Origin: Euptelea pleiosperma
Lineage: Eukaryota; Streptophyta; Magnoliopsida; Ranunculales; Eupteleaceae
Assembly (NCBI GenBank): GCA_035048495.1
Contig: CM068547.1
Coordinates: 27,597,913-27,661,912, forward strand
DNA: 64,000 nucleotides
Direction: 5' to 3'
Shown: one piece after another, positions 25,401-34,894 of the stretch
Layout: each line of letters starts with the position of its first letter
Numbering within the stretch: the first letter of the stretch is position 1
Translations under genes and position numbers: made by a program
Notes under the pieces: generated by a model
What the model was told of the DNA's origin: nothing
Seen by the model: only the letters and a program-made list of their open reading frames with translations
Databases searched by the model: none

Positions 25401-28400
25401 TCATGACTGAGGATCTGAATCCTAGCGAGCTCATACTTAGAGTTCAGCCCTGCTAAGAACTCAAAAATTCGAGTCTCTACAAGCTTACAATGCTATTGCC
25501 CATCTTCCGTGCACGAGATGAAAGGAATGGTGGTGATCCAGCTCTTCCCACATACTGCGAAGAGTAGCAAAATAGTCGAAGAGAGACCTTTCCCCTTGAT
25601 GGAGATGGGAGATATTCTGCCTCAGCTGAAAAGCCCTGGCCAAGTTCTGCTACTGAGAGTAAGTCTGAAAAACTGTCCCAAACTTCCTTGGCCGTATGGA
25701 GAAACAAGAATCCCCTACTGATATGGGACTACATGGAGTTAAGAAGCCAGGACATGACAGTGATGTTATTAGTCTCCCATTTCTCAAACAATGGGTCATC
25801 CTATGTCTTAGGCTCAACAACACGCCTAGTGATGTATCCTAACTTTCCTTAGCCACCAATATACATCCTGGCCGCCTGAGACCATTCCAAGTAGTTCTTT
25901 TCATCCAACTTGACTGATGTTATCTGTAATCCAGGGTTCTCAAACACCACTTTTTTTTTATAAGTTCTCAAACACAACTTTGGGCACAATAGCTCCTCCG
26001 ATACTGCTAGAGGTTGCTTCCGTGCTCACCGTGGACCTTGTAGGGACCTCTCGAGTAGACATGGCAACTCACAAGGGGACCAACAAGCAAAAGGGGGCCA
26101 TGTACATACACAGACCTTCAAACACCTTGTGATTAAGATTGAAGAGGGTTAAAACCTTAGAATAGCCCAAAAAGAGCATAAAGGGAACCCACGGTAAGGC
26201 CAAGTAAGATTTCCATCTCCTGAAACTTCAACACTCCAAATAATCTTCAACCAAAGCTCCCAACAGATTAGAGGAGCATAAATCAAGCATCAAGTGTGGA
26301 GTTTTAACTCCAAAAACTCAAATTTTCACGGATTCTAGTGAGACAAGATTCAAAGCATCCGTAATCATGTAAGAGACCAAAACGATACAAGAAAACCAGA
26401 CAAAAACCTCGATTAGATCTGAAATAATCTGAAGATCCAAAAATGATTTCTAACATGTTTTTGAGAAGAACATACAGAAATCCATGTAGATTTCACCAAA
26501 CAATTCCCAAAAATCACAAAAAAGTCAGTAAAATAGAGATCCTTTAGGTGGAACACTTTCTAACCTACCTCGGGATGCATGTCAGTATGGCTGCTGACGT
26601 CAGTCGTACGCCCTGACGGCTTCAGCACTCGTTCTTCACCTCTTACAAGTTTTCTTTGTCACCAAGCTCGGATACCAAGTTGAAATGGATGGATCTAGGT
26701 TTAGGTTTAGGGTTAGGGTTTGTAACAAGAGAGGAGAAAGAGAGACGAATAGGAGAGGAGAGAAATTAGAGAAATGGAGAGCAGGTGTATTACATGACTC
26801 CCAAACTTCTTATTTATATAAAAGGGTTACATGGACAAGTATGCCCTTACAAGATACGGGGTATTTACAATATACCCTGACAACAACCCAAACACAGTTG
26901 TCGAGTCGTTGACCTAGCTAGGTTGACTTGGTTGTCTTGAGTTGATCCACCTGGTTTGTGAAGTAGAAATCTTTCAATTTTCCTTGTGGTAGAGCCGTGG
27001 TGACGAGAGGAGAAAGAGAGAAGAATAAGAGAGGAGAGAGGAGAGAAATTAGAGAAATGGTGAGCGTTTGTATTACATGACTCCCAAACTTCTTATTTAT
27101 ATAGAAGGGTTACATGGACAAGTATGCCCTTACAAGATACGGGATATACAATATACCCTGACAACAACCCAGACTTAGTTGTTTAGTCGTTGACCTGGCT
27201 AGGTTGACTTGGTTGTCTTGAGTTGATCCACCTGGTTTGTGAAGTATAACCTGGTTTGTGAAGTCGAAATCTTTCAATTTTCCTTGTGGCAGGGCCGTGG
27301 TGACGAGGGCGATAAATCCTTTATGTAGAACCTATCCTAGGAGTGGCCCTAAGGCCCCTAACATTTGAACAGTCCCATTAATGACGATGTGCTTCACATG
27401 TATGGTATTTACGTCACACAATTGAGAGGGTACCTGTGGTGATGGTGTAGAGCACCTCCCCCCTGGCCCACACACATGCCCATATGTGTGTGTGTGTGTG
27501 TGTATATATTTTCTCGTAGAAAGAAATTTATTAATTCAAATTTTACTTTGTCAAAAAAATAAATAATCTTTCAATTTTCCTTGCTGTAAAGACACACCGT
27601 AGCTAGAACATTTTGCATTTTGCCAATGCTCTTTTGTTGTCATTTCGACCAGGATTCATTAATGACTTTTCCTTATACTGTTTCAGCTTTCCTCCAAATG
27701 TGACAATAGGCTGTTCCATGTTCGGTTTGACTCGCCCAAAACTGGAAGATATCCTTTTCTCGAGGCATGCTCCCGTCCAATTCGCTGTATCTCAAGGAAC
27801 CGTAATACCCGGGCATCCACTCTTCAGTGGAAGAAGTCAACTTTCACATTGCATCAACTTGGTGGACCTCTGTCATTGGGAGTAGATGATGAATCCCCAG
27901 AAATCCACAATAATGGAGATGGGCAGTCACCAATATCAACCCGTGAATTAAAATCCAGCCCACCTCCAAAACGTGTTAAAGTGGGAACTGAAAAATCATC
28001 TGTTAGGATCCAGGCTGACCCTATTTTGAACCGTACTGATGATGGATGCAACTTGCATACCTTGAATGCTAATCAGGTATTCACTGAGCCATTCTGTTCT
28101 CATTGTTATTTTTTATTGAGAAAACCTAAGGTAAAAGTGAGGTAGACTATAAAGAAGGTCTATGAACGAACATGGTGGCGATGATATGCACATGCATGTG
28201 TTGGTACCCACCATTTGATGGGTCCTACCTAGGATATCTACAGTGCTACAGGTTGATTGCATTGGATAATTGCAACATCCATCATATAGTCTTTTTGGAC
28301 CGACATTGTTTTACCGATTGTGATGTTTAATTCATTCAATCAGGTTTACTTTTGTCTAGGAGATCTTTTAGATGAGAGCCATCAATTAAGAACCCTACCC

Positions 28401-31400
28401 GCTGCTTATGGGCAATGTGTGCTATCATACCTTTGGTAGACCTTCCTCAGGGTCTGCCTAACAGGGACCAGAGGGGTTTCTCTTTTCTATCCGGTATATT
28501 TCTTTTGATGCTCCATGATTCATTTATATTTTAATTGCTGTCTTACTGGTTCACCAATTACACAGGGTGAGAATGCGTTGGGGGGGAGCTTAGAGGGGAA
28601 ACCTGAAAACCTTGAAGGCACAGATGATACTCCATCTGACTCTGAAAGTGTGCAAGCAAGATACTCAGCTTTCCAGAAGGTGACAAATACTAGAAACCAA
28701 ATTTCAGATTTGACCATTTTTAACTACTGCCTAGGAGGCATCAACGAGCGATGTCTGCTGCTCAAGGAGGTTGCAACCTCTGCTACCGACCAAGAGATGA
28801 CAAACTTCGCACAGCAGATTTCCCTGTACACTGGGTGTTCCCACCATTGGTAATATACAGATTTTGCTAACTTAGGAGCTTCTAATATGCTGTATGACTT
28901 GTATTCTCTTTTGATTAATAGTTAGCTACATGTTGGATTGAACATTATATCGGAAATGTACTGAGTACACATGGCCCACAAGCAGGGCCATGGGACCTGC
29001 CATTATGGGTCTCATCTTGATCTCGGAGAGCTCACTTATGCCAAAACTTGATGAGACAATTGTAACCATCCATTTCATATCTGTTTTTCCTTTGATTGTT
29101 CATCATATTCTTTCGACTGTCCAAAATAAAGAGATCAGATGGGGAGAATCACTCGACTGAGTTTTGGTGCAGGAGCCCCTAACTGGGACCCATTGAATGG
29201 TTGGTCTAAGCCCTTTGCCTGTGTACCACGTACACCGGTATGACATTTCAATAATCTTTGCAATCTACCCGATGGGATACCTTAGATTTCCTCTAAGCCA
29301 TGTTGTTTCTTTAGGTACCAAATATCAATTGCAAAGAGATTGGTACAGGAGGGGACTGATACTTGGGACTCTATCTCACAAGGCAACTACCAGGTTCTTT
29401 GGGAAAATGCAGTTATTGAGATTGAAGAGCATTTCATGAAGATCTCTCACTGCAATACTAGGTGTCTGACAGAACAGGTCGTTTCTTTGTTAATTACTTG
29501 AAATTATAGAAAATGTATGAGTGGGAATTGATTTGCTGACTTCAAAAACCATGATTTGGGTGGGAAGATTCGGTGATGGACTAGTCATGAATGTTTGAAC
29601 TTTTGAATTAATATAAGAAAATAATCATTGGTTTAAAATATACAAATAAAAAAATTCCATAATCAGCCAAGTTATTGTTTACTCAGGTAAGCCACTGCAG
29701 CATGGAAACTTGGTTAACTTGACTGAGTAGGAACCTTTTTAAGTGAAGCCGAGTAAGCTGACTTTCATTGCGTGCCAAAAATGGCTTGACTTGGTAGAGT
29801 CGCAGTGAAAACTTGCTGCTGCTTTTTTTTTTTTTTTCTAATCATACTCTAGTTGTAAACAATGTGGAATTTTTTTCTAAGTTTCTCTATGAAATATTTC
29901 AGGACTTTGAGCTTCTGCGGAGAATTTCTGGATGCCGGGATAATATGACCCGTGAAAACTTTGACAAGATGTGGAATTGGTTATATCCGATAGCTTTCAC
30001 ACTATCAAGAGATTGGATAAATGGAATATGGGGGTGTACATCACCTAAGTGGATAGAGGGATTGATTACAAAGGAAGAAGCAGAGGCTTCACTTAGAGGT
30101 CCAAGGGGACTCCAAGAACCTGGGACCTTCATACTGAGGTTTCCTACTTCACGGAGCTGGCCCCACCCAGATGCTGGTAATTTGATTGTTACTTATGTTA
30201 GTGCTGATTACACTCTTCGCCACAGGCTGCTTTCTCTTAACTATAGGTGTGTTTTCTATTCCTCATTGCGTTTTTTTTTCCTCTATCAATTACAATGAAT
30301 ACTTGTATTGAAGATGGGGGGATGGGATGAAATTCCTGCCAGTCCATGCCACACACGTGGTACATATGCAGGGTGGTGAAACCAACAGTTTGATGGCTAC
30401 CACCCAAGAGATATCCTAGGCCATCAAATCGTCCCAATTGCATGATCCCCCAACATCTGTCATATTTTTGTGTTATGCTTGTATGGCACTGGGAGGGAGG
30501 ACTGGCTTCTTCCTATTCCAGCCCGCGTTATTCCTCTTAGTTACTGAAACTACTGTCAATGAGGCTGGGAGAAAATTAGACAGAGTTAAGGATATCCCTA
30601 TATGTAAGTGCTGGTAGAAACATCTTAAGAGCTTCAGCAATTGTCAATGCCCTAGTGTGCTTCATCAATCTCTTTTAATTGTCTTTTAATCACATTGACC
30701 AGGGTACCTACGTCAGTGCAAACCCACATTGCTGCAGCCCTATTAATGAGGCAAAAAGTCCATTTGTCAGATCATACAAGCGATGTAAAAATTTGGTTGA
30801 CCTATCGAACGGGTAGACTTACATTTTGATGGTTTGGATGGATGATCATGTGCGCCACTTATCAAAAAAAAAAAAAATACCATGTGTGCCATGTCACAAA
30901 TGAAGCTCTTCATTTCACCAACCAAAAGAAGGCTCTTGATTGGACAGCTAGGATCTAATGAAAATTTTGATTTTTAAGTTTTGGGCAACACAAAAGGTGG
31001 CCACACATTTGATGATCATGAATTCCATGTGTACTGCATCTATACCACTAGTAGAGAGTACTCTTCGATTTAATACACACACACAAACAGATTTTTCATA
31101 GACAATATTGTATATCTTAAAATAATATTGGCTACATGGTAGTGACATGATCCTAACCAATTCCTTCTTCATTGTGATGGTAACAGGGAAACAAATCAAA
31201 AACCACTGCAAGACTTGCTACTGGCAGAATCCCAACTCACTCGATTGGGAAGGTAAATGGAATCTCAACTCTTTTTCTTTTTTTTTCTTTGCCTGAGGTT
31301 GAACCCTGGACCTCAAAGTTACGTTTTTGAGGTCATCAAGACTAGAGGAAAGGCCCAAACCCAAACTTAATGCATCCACATAGTTGCATTCATGAATGCA

Positions 31401-31520
31401 TTTGAGCATGCTCGAGACCGATGCTTAAACACATCTGACATTTCTTCATCTAATTGATTCTTTGTAACTTTGATCCATTGGAAACGCAGGGTCACAAGAT
31501 CAGTCACCAAGTTTGCTTGA
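13443..31520 (+). CDS. SHA: STAT-like SH2-domain protein (SHA/SHB family)
   Basis: Twelve coding exons with GT-AG junctions and continuous frame: 13,443-13,595; 15,967-16,155; 18,214-18,417; 18,511-18,600; 21,546-21,623; 21,723-21,887; 27,687-28,076; 28,566-28,849; 29,315-29,477; 29,903-30,246; 31,187-31,252; 31,490-31,520 (2,157 nt, 718 residues). Residues about 15-185 look like a concanavalin/LamG-type jellyroll ([31 protein letters not shown]). The C-terminus (about 612-708) is an SH2 domain with TKEEAEASL and [13 protein letters not shown], where Arg651 fits the phosphotyrosine-binding arginine. This architecture is that of Arabidopsis SH2 domain proteins A and B, the plant STAT-like linker-SH2 proteins. 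The expected role is phosphotyrosine recognition in signalling or nuclear regulation. No break is seen. The last two small exons are the least certain. Introns 1, 2, 4 and 6 are inflated by transposons and repeats. Confidence 0.85.
14140..14674. mobile_element. hAT-type MITE in intron 1 of SH2 gene
   Basis: The 535-bp element begins CAGGGCCGTCTCGAT and ends CAGCCGGCCCTG, giving terminal inverted repeats that start CAGGGCCG. It is flanked by a perfect 8-bp duplication GATTAGTG (14,132-14,139 and 14,675-14,682), the hAT signature. The interior (about 14,300-14,630) holds a foldback core with AATCAGCTTGATTGATGATT and its inverse, related to the core of the element at 12,263. No transposase. It lies in intron 1 and leaves the splice sites untouched. 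Confidence 0.88.
16560..17164. other. Unassigned insertion-like segment in intron 2
   Basis: This part of intron 2 has a different composition from its surroundings: higher GC, a purine-rich stretch at 16,640-16,700, a TATA-like TCTATTTATAG near 16,762, and GCCACGTGATC near 16,835. An open frame at 16,720-17,043 has no domain. It directly precedes the 46-bp minisatellite and may be part of one LTR-like or otherwise noncoding mobile unit. I found no paired copy in the window. Confidence 0.3.
17165..17600. repeat. 46-bp minisatellite, about 9.5 copies, in intron 2
   Basis: The anchor word GTTG of each unit falls at 17,200, 17,246, 17,291, 17,337, 17,383, 17,429, 17,475, 17,521 and 17,567. That is a 46-bp period, with one 45-bp unit. 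The unit reads roughly GATAAGTTGCACGGGTCACC plus TTTGACGTGCGGTTGCTGTCTGA. Copies differ by several substitutions, so the array is not brand new. It lies wholly within intron 2 of the SH2 gene. Confidence 0.93.
18835..20700 (+). mobile_element. LINE (non-LTR) remnant in intron 4
   Basis: Plus-strand pieces of a plant LINE reverse transcriptase can be read in shifting frames. In order these are VDMEKAYGQ (about 18,910), [19 protein letters not shown] (about 19,000), a worn RQGDPLSP-like block, [17 protein letters not shown] (about 19,400) and [19 protein letters not shown] (about 19,490). The downstream zinc-binding RT-associated region follows ([19 protein letters not shown], about 20,370). 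Many stops and frameshifts. Inserted in the same orientation as the host gene, within intron 4. Confidence 0.85.
22380..22660 (-). mobile_element. LINE 3'-coding fragment, reverse strand, intron 6
   Basis: The minus strand at 22,648-22,460 encodes [23 protein letters not shown] and KKTFQGW, which resemble the extreme C-terminal part of plant LINE ORF2 proteins after the zinc-binding RT-associated region. Only this short tail remains. Opposite in orientation to the LINE in intron 4. Confidence 0.55.
23060..23345. mobile_element. Tourist-like (PIF/Harbinger) MITE in intron 6
   Basis: The 286-bp element has inverted ends, GGATGTGTTTGATTG at the left and CAAACACACCC at the right (GGGTGTGTTTG inverted). 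TTA lies on both sides (23,057-23,059 and 23,346-23,348), as expected for the Harbinger 3-bp target site. The interior is rich in GAAAATTTTCC-type words. No coding capacity. Confidence 0.8.
23468..23656 (-). repeat. 3' LTR of the intron-6 copia element
   Basis: Begins TGAAATGGATGGATCTAGG and ends ACGGGGTATTTACA...CTGACAACA on the plus strand. It matches the LTR at 26,681-26,885 apart from several substitutions and a missing stretch around ATTACATGACTC, so the insertion is old. Confidence 0.8.
24398..24698. mobile_element. hAT-type MITE nested in copia RT-RNase H interval
   Basis: The 301-bp insert is flanked by a perfect 8-bp duplication TCTATAGG (24,390-24,397 and 24,699-24,706). Its ends are TATGATGTCAA and, inverted, TAGGGGTGTCAA, an imperfect inverted repeat of hAT type. 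The interior is full of GGTTCCGGTT/AACCGGAACC words. The open frame across it (24,419-24,715, minus) is a composition artefact. It interrupts the copia pol, so it inserted after the copia element. Confidence 0.82.
26681..26885 (-). repeat. 5' LTR of the intron-6 copia element
   Basis: A 205-bp LTR, TG...CA on the minus strand, next to the primer-binding site at about 26,665-26,680. Contains GGTTTAGGGTTAGGGTTTG near its inner end and a TATA-like TTATTTATATAAAAG. Confidence 0.82.
26886..27310. repeat. Tandem duplication of LTR segment plus flank
   Basis: A third, truncated copy of the copia LTR occurs at about 27,007-27,176. The host flank that follows the true 5' LTR (ACCCAAACACAGTTGTCGAG..., 26,886-27,000, including AATCTTTCAATTTTCCTTGTGG) is repeated after the third copy (27,177-27,310). 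This is a tandem duplication of LTR plus about 115 bp of flank, most simply by unequal exchange or slippage after insertion. A small extra repeat (CCTGGTTTGTGAAGT, twice) sits inside the second copy. Confidence 0.8.
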
Positions 31521-31868
31521 GATGAAGCTTAATACCCTCCCCCACTTGGCAAAGATGATTGATCCTTGTGCATGTATTTTTGTTCTTAAGCCTTCATTTT
31601 TCCCATTTTGTATATGTAGTCTTTTAATGGTATCTATGAGTGCTAAGAGCAGAAGAATTTTTAAAATTGAACCTGAAGGCATGTTCACAAGACATGCTCC
31701 ATGTACACAAAGAGCTGCTGAAATAGAAAAGCAACCATTTTTCCTGTTCAGTTCTATTCAGTCTGAGTAAAAGAATGGGGTCTATATAGCTGTTCTACCA
31801 CCACCACCACTACCACTACTAAAAGAGACAAAATATGGCAATGGATAGTAAACAAATAAGTACATGGG
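31521..31868 (+). other. 3' flank of SH2 gene
   Basis: Sequence after the stop codon at 31,518-31,520. It likely holds the 3' untranslated region. An open frame (31,513-31,770) is in a different frame from the last exon and has no domain. A CCACCACCACCACTACCACTAC stretch lies at about 31,799-31,820. No definite polyadenylation signal is asserted. Confidence 0.35.
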
Positions 31869-32810
31869 TAAGGTCGTGTTTGGTAAAACTCCCGTTTGGA
31901 TTGTCATTTTTGAAAAATACTTTATTTTAAAAAATGACTTCTCTGAAAATATATTATTCTTGAAAAGTTCATTTGGATCATCATTAATGCAAAAATGTCT
32001 TTATCTTCTCTTAGTGGGCCCATCGCTATAATTGATGAGTGATAGATGGGAGTAGGGTTTCTTGGTTTATCATGTTCATTGAGGTAGCAAAATTTTAATT
32101 AGTCTTTTTTGAGTTGAAAAATGGCTTTCAACTCTCTCTATCTCTATACTATTATAAAGCGAGAACCTGGGTTGCCACCCATGTGACAATTAAAGGCCTC
32201 AAAAGGCAAAACCTTCCCACGTTAAATGCATCTTTATTTTAAAGACAAAACCTGGGTTGGAGTACGCCCTTCACAGTTTAGGTTGTCCAGCATGCCAATG
32301 TCCCTCATCGATGATGATGAGCGACCATAGTATAAGCCACGTGCCACACTCTTAGAGGCCACTGATCATATGGATGTTTATCCCATCCCTAGGTAGACCT
32401 ATATACCAAATAACATGCTGATTAGTGATCTCAAATTTATGGGTACATCTGAGTACCCCAAATGATGCTTGAAATCTACGGTTAAAAATCAATGCATGAA
32501 ACCAACTCCAATCAAATCCTTAAAAATCGCTAATCAAGGCTGATTTTTTGCATGTAGGTCCACCAAGGGATTGGCCAAACATTGATACGGTCAGTGATCT
32601 CTAAGAGTGTGTCATGTGTAAGGTGCATGTGGATCGCACGTGGCGTTCCCCTAATTTTTATAAAGACTTTTTGGTCTAAAAAATTATAGTTTTATGGAAT
32701 AAATACTTTTTAAAAATGGTCATCCAAACAATCTATTATTTTGAAAGTCCATGTGAAAAGAAAGGACTTTTTAGGTCTAAAAAAGGCGATCCAAACAGGT
32801 CCTTAATTTC
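31869..32810. mobile_element. Probable nonautonomous element with TGTTTGG ends
   Basis: The left end GGTCGTGTTTGG and the inverted right end GGACCTGTTTGGATCG are similar. Subterminal blocks also match in inverted orientation (TTTGGATTGTCATTTTTGAAAAATA against TTTGGATGACCATTTTTAAAAAGTA). Flanking trinucleotides are TAA and TTA, so no clean target duplication. The middle contains a further foldback element. Confidence 0.5.
32290..32650. mobile_element. Foldback MITE copy related to 12,263-13,026
   Basis: Two arms in inverted orientation share blocks with the dimeric element: AGCCACGTGCCACACTCTTAGAGG with a GATCATATGGATGTTT run, then inverted AGGCTGATTTTTTGCATGTAGGTCCACC and TCTCTAAGAGTGTGTCATGTG. 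A monomeric palindrome of about 350 bp with no ORF. Confidence 0.7.
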
Positions 32811-33443
32811 ATCACTGAAAGCTTAAAGTGCTTAATTTAAGCGTTGAAAGTTTAAGTACTTCATTTTTTGTAGAGACTGATTGCAAAAGACTACCACAGA
32901 ATCCAGTGTGACTTGCAATTGTAACAATCAAATTGATTGAATGATTCAGATGCGATGACCACAAGACAACCGTTTGAACAAGATTAGACATTTGCTGCTT
33001 CGAATCATAATGATCTTTAATATATTGAAATCAGATAAGGTGTTGTGGTTGGGGCTGAACCTCAAACCATAATGATCTTTAATAACCATGAATACCATGG
33101 AAGGCATCCATAAGATAGCAGTTGAAGTTTTGGTGTTTGAATATAGAACCTGCCTTGGGCATCACAGGCCACTTACCATGACTCGAATTCTAGAATTCAG
33201 TCAAATCAGTCCTCCCAACGTTATCCTTGAGACCATTGGTAGAGTGGTCTAGCATTCTAAAAGAGTTCCGAAGGCGAAGGATTTTGTTAAGGCAAATTTT
33301 GGTTGCCCCGTCAATTTCTCTTGTTATCCCCCAATCTCTTATCTTCCCCCACCCTTTTATTATAGTCCCTAAATGCCCCTGGGGCCATCGAAATCTCTTA
33401 TCACCCCCTCCAATGTTAAAAACGAAAATGAAGGTTTGGCGAT

Positions 33444-33589
33444 TACATCTGGGCGGAATTTAAGAGCGAGTTTCCAGTAAGCTCTCTTGATTTCTTCATG
33501 ACTTGCAGAGGGCGAAACACCCAAGACTTTGTATGAAGACTCTCTACGGTTTGCTCTCAAGAGGGTTTTACTACTTCGCTTATTTTTTT
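33444..33589 (-). pseudogene. Captured J-domain (DnaJ) gene fragment
   Basis: The minus strand reads [20 protein letters not shown] followed by [15 protein letters not shown]. This is helix I, helix II and the loop of a J domain, in the style of plant chloroplast DnaJ-like proteins. J domains need an HPD tripeptide to stimulate Hsp70; here the histidine position is arginine (RPD). There is no ATG for this frame, an in-frame stop lies just upstream, and J-domain similarity ends right after the tripeptide. It is therefore a dead partial copy. An ATG frame upstream (MAIGVISS, about 33,655 on the minus strand) could be the donor gene's start, now out of frame. Confidence 0.8.
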
Positions 33590-33739
33590 CTTCTCATAAC
33601 TGGGTGAATATGAACGAGGAGTAAACACAATAAGCTTGAGATCACTCCTATGGCCATATCTGCAAATCGGTATTAATAATTTTGATTGCCTTTGCAGGTA
33701 GAGACGACAACGGTGAGGAAGAAGAGACGGGGGGAAGAG

Positions 33740-34010
33740 AGAGGAGAAAGAGAAGAGTTTTGTTGTTGCTGCTGTTATTGTTCAAGGGAGAGAGATACCA
33801 TGCAAATTGTTTGTATAGCAGCAATTGTTAGCCTGCTAAGTCCGAACATCCGAACAATACTACATTGTTCAGGGAGAGAGAGGAGAATGAGAGGAATTTT
33901 GTTGTTGCTGCTGTTGTTGTTGTTAGAGGGAGAGAGATGCCATGCAAATTGTTTGTATCACATCAACTGTTCGGCCTGCTAAGTCCGAACATCTGAACAA
34001 CACTTCACTG
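33740..34010. repeat. 139-bp tandem duplication inside the Pack-MULE
   Basis: The word TGTTGTTGCTGC recurs at 33,761 and 33,900, a 139-bp spacing. Each unit runs from GGAGAGA through a TGTTGTTGCTGCTG tract, GGGAGAGAGAT, CCATGCAAATTGTTTGTAT and GCCTGCTAAGTCCGAACAT. Copies are similar but not identical. Confidence 0.8.
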
Positions 34011-34046
34011 TTTGCACTTAGCCAACTGAACAGTGAAGTATTGTTC
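33995..34046. repeat. Inverted repeat, 18-bp stem, inside Pack-MULE
   Basis: The left arm 33,995-34,012 (GAACAACACTTCACTGTT) and right arm 34,029-34,046 (AACAGTGAAGTATTGTTC) pair at 17 of 18 positions around a 16-nt loop. Confidence 0.75.
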
Positions 34047-34170
34047 GGTCCTAGTACTACCGAACACTTTTATTTATAGTTTTAGTGGGGGATAACAAGA
34101 GAAATCGATGCCAAAATTTGCCTTTTATTAAGACTTGGAATTATATTGTTAATACTTGTAATGTAGATAA

Positions 34171-34894
34171 CAGGGCTGTCAACAGATACCATTCGCATCA
34201 AACATATGCATATCCGAATCCAAAAAAATTTGATACTCGATATTGTAAATCAATATTCGAATTCGACTAACTTATCGGATATCCGATCCAAATATATATA
34301 TATATATATATATATAATCAGCCCATTCCAAAATTTGCAGCCTTTTGAAAAATGGATTGCAAATTAAAAAAATTTGGACCATCCATTTTCACCGTTAAGT
34401 TTTGGTCCATATTTTGGAGGGTTGGAAATTTTAAAAACAATTGGTTTTTGGTGAGGATGATCTCCATGGTGAGGAGATCATCCTCCCAAAAAATCAGCTC
34501 TTATTCATCTACATGTAGCCATGTAGGCCCCACGTCCATTAATCGTTTATTAGTAATAGAATTAGTCATCGTATCCCAGCCCATATATAATAAATTATTA
34601 TATTTACATAATAATAAATATATATGTAAAATAATTATAAATATTATATTTATATATAATAAACATTATTAATATGATGAATAATATATAATCTATTATA
34701 TATAATAAATATAATTATGAAATAACATATCGGATCAGATACTATCGAATCAAATACATCAATATTCGAATCCGTATCCGAAAACTATTCGAATATTAAA
34801 AAGATATTTGAATCCGAATCCGATATCTGAAATTTTCGGATAATATCCAATTTTCAAATACAGAGTCGAATTTCGACTATCCATCAACAGCCCC
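34171..34894. mobile_element. Probable nonautonomous DNA element with (TA)n
   Basis: The left end CAGGGCTGTCAACAGATA resembles the inverted right end GGGGCTGTTGATGGATA. Sub-ends are rich in ATTCGAATCCG/CGGATATCCG words on both sides. It contains a (TA)n tract at about 34,293-34,315 and what may be a second insert (about 34,327-34,735). No clean target duplication was seen, so boundaries are approximate. It may be hAT-like by its CAGGG start. Confidence 0.5.
34445..34492. repeat. Perfect 13-bp hairpin with extended arms
   Basis: GAGGATGATCTCC (34,453-34,465) and GGAGATCATCCTC (34,473-34,485) are perfect complements around the 7-nt loop ATGGTGA. With one bulged T the pairing extends to about 20 bp (TTTTTGG outside on the left, CCAAAAA on the right). 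Confidence 0.85.

Larger units (their letters stand above)
23466..26885 (-). mobile_element. Nonautonomous Ty1/copia element lacking PR and INT
   Basis: A minus-strand copia element of about 3.4 kb in intron 6, bounded by related LTRs (26,681-26,885 as 5' LTR, 23,468-23,656 as 3' LTR). ACCCAA occurs on both flanks (23,460-23,465 and 26,886-26,891) and contains the likely 5-bp target duplication. Beside the 5' LTR the minus strand reads TTGGTATCCGAGC, matching the initiator-methionine tRNA primer site except for one base. Reading 5' to 3': worn gag with [13 protein letters not shown] (about 25,700), then directly reverse transcriptase with [12 protein letters not shown] and [10 protein letters not shown] (25,434-25,117) and VDDIIVTD, then RNase H with [14 protein letters not shown]. 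Protease and integrase are missing between gag and RT. Confidence 0.85.
33291..34122. mobile_element. Pack-MULE-like Mutator element carrying a DnaJ fragment
   Basis: The 832-bp element has inverted ends GGCAAATTTTGG at both termini. The similarity continues for about 40 bp through AATTTCTCTTGTTATCCCCCA (left) and its complement GGGGGATAACAAGAGAAAT (right). The flanks are TTTTGTTAA (33,282-33,290) and TTTTATTAA (34,123-34,131), a 9-bp target duplication with one mismatch, as expected of Mutator-like elements. It encodes no transposase. It contains a piece of a host J-domain gene (33,444-33,589, minus) and an internal 139-bp tandem duplication. Nonautonomous MULEs that carry host gene pieces are called Pack-MULEs. 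Confidence 0.85.

Noticed and set aside
29813..30298. 161-residue frame treated as a separate gene
   Set aside because: It is exon 10 of the SH2 gene read through into both flanking introns; splice sites at 29,903 and 30,246 restrict it.
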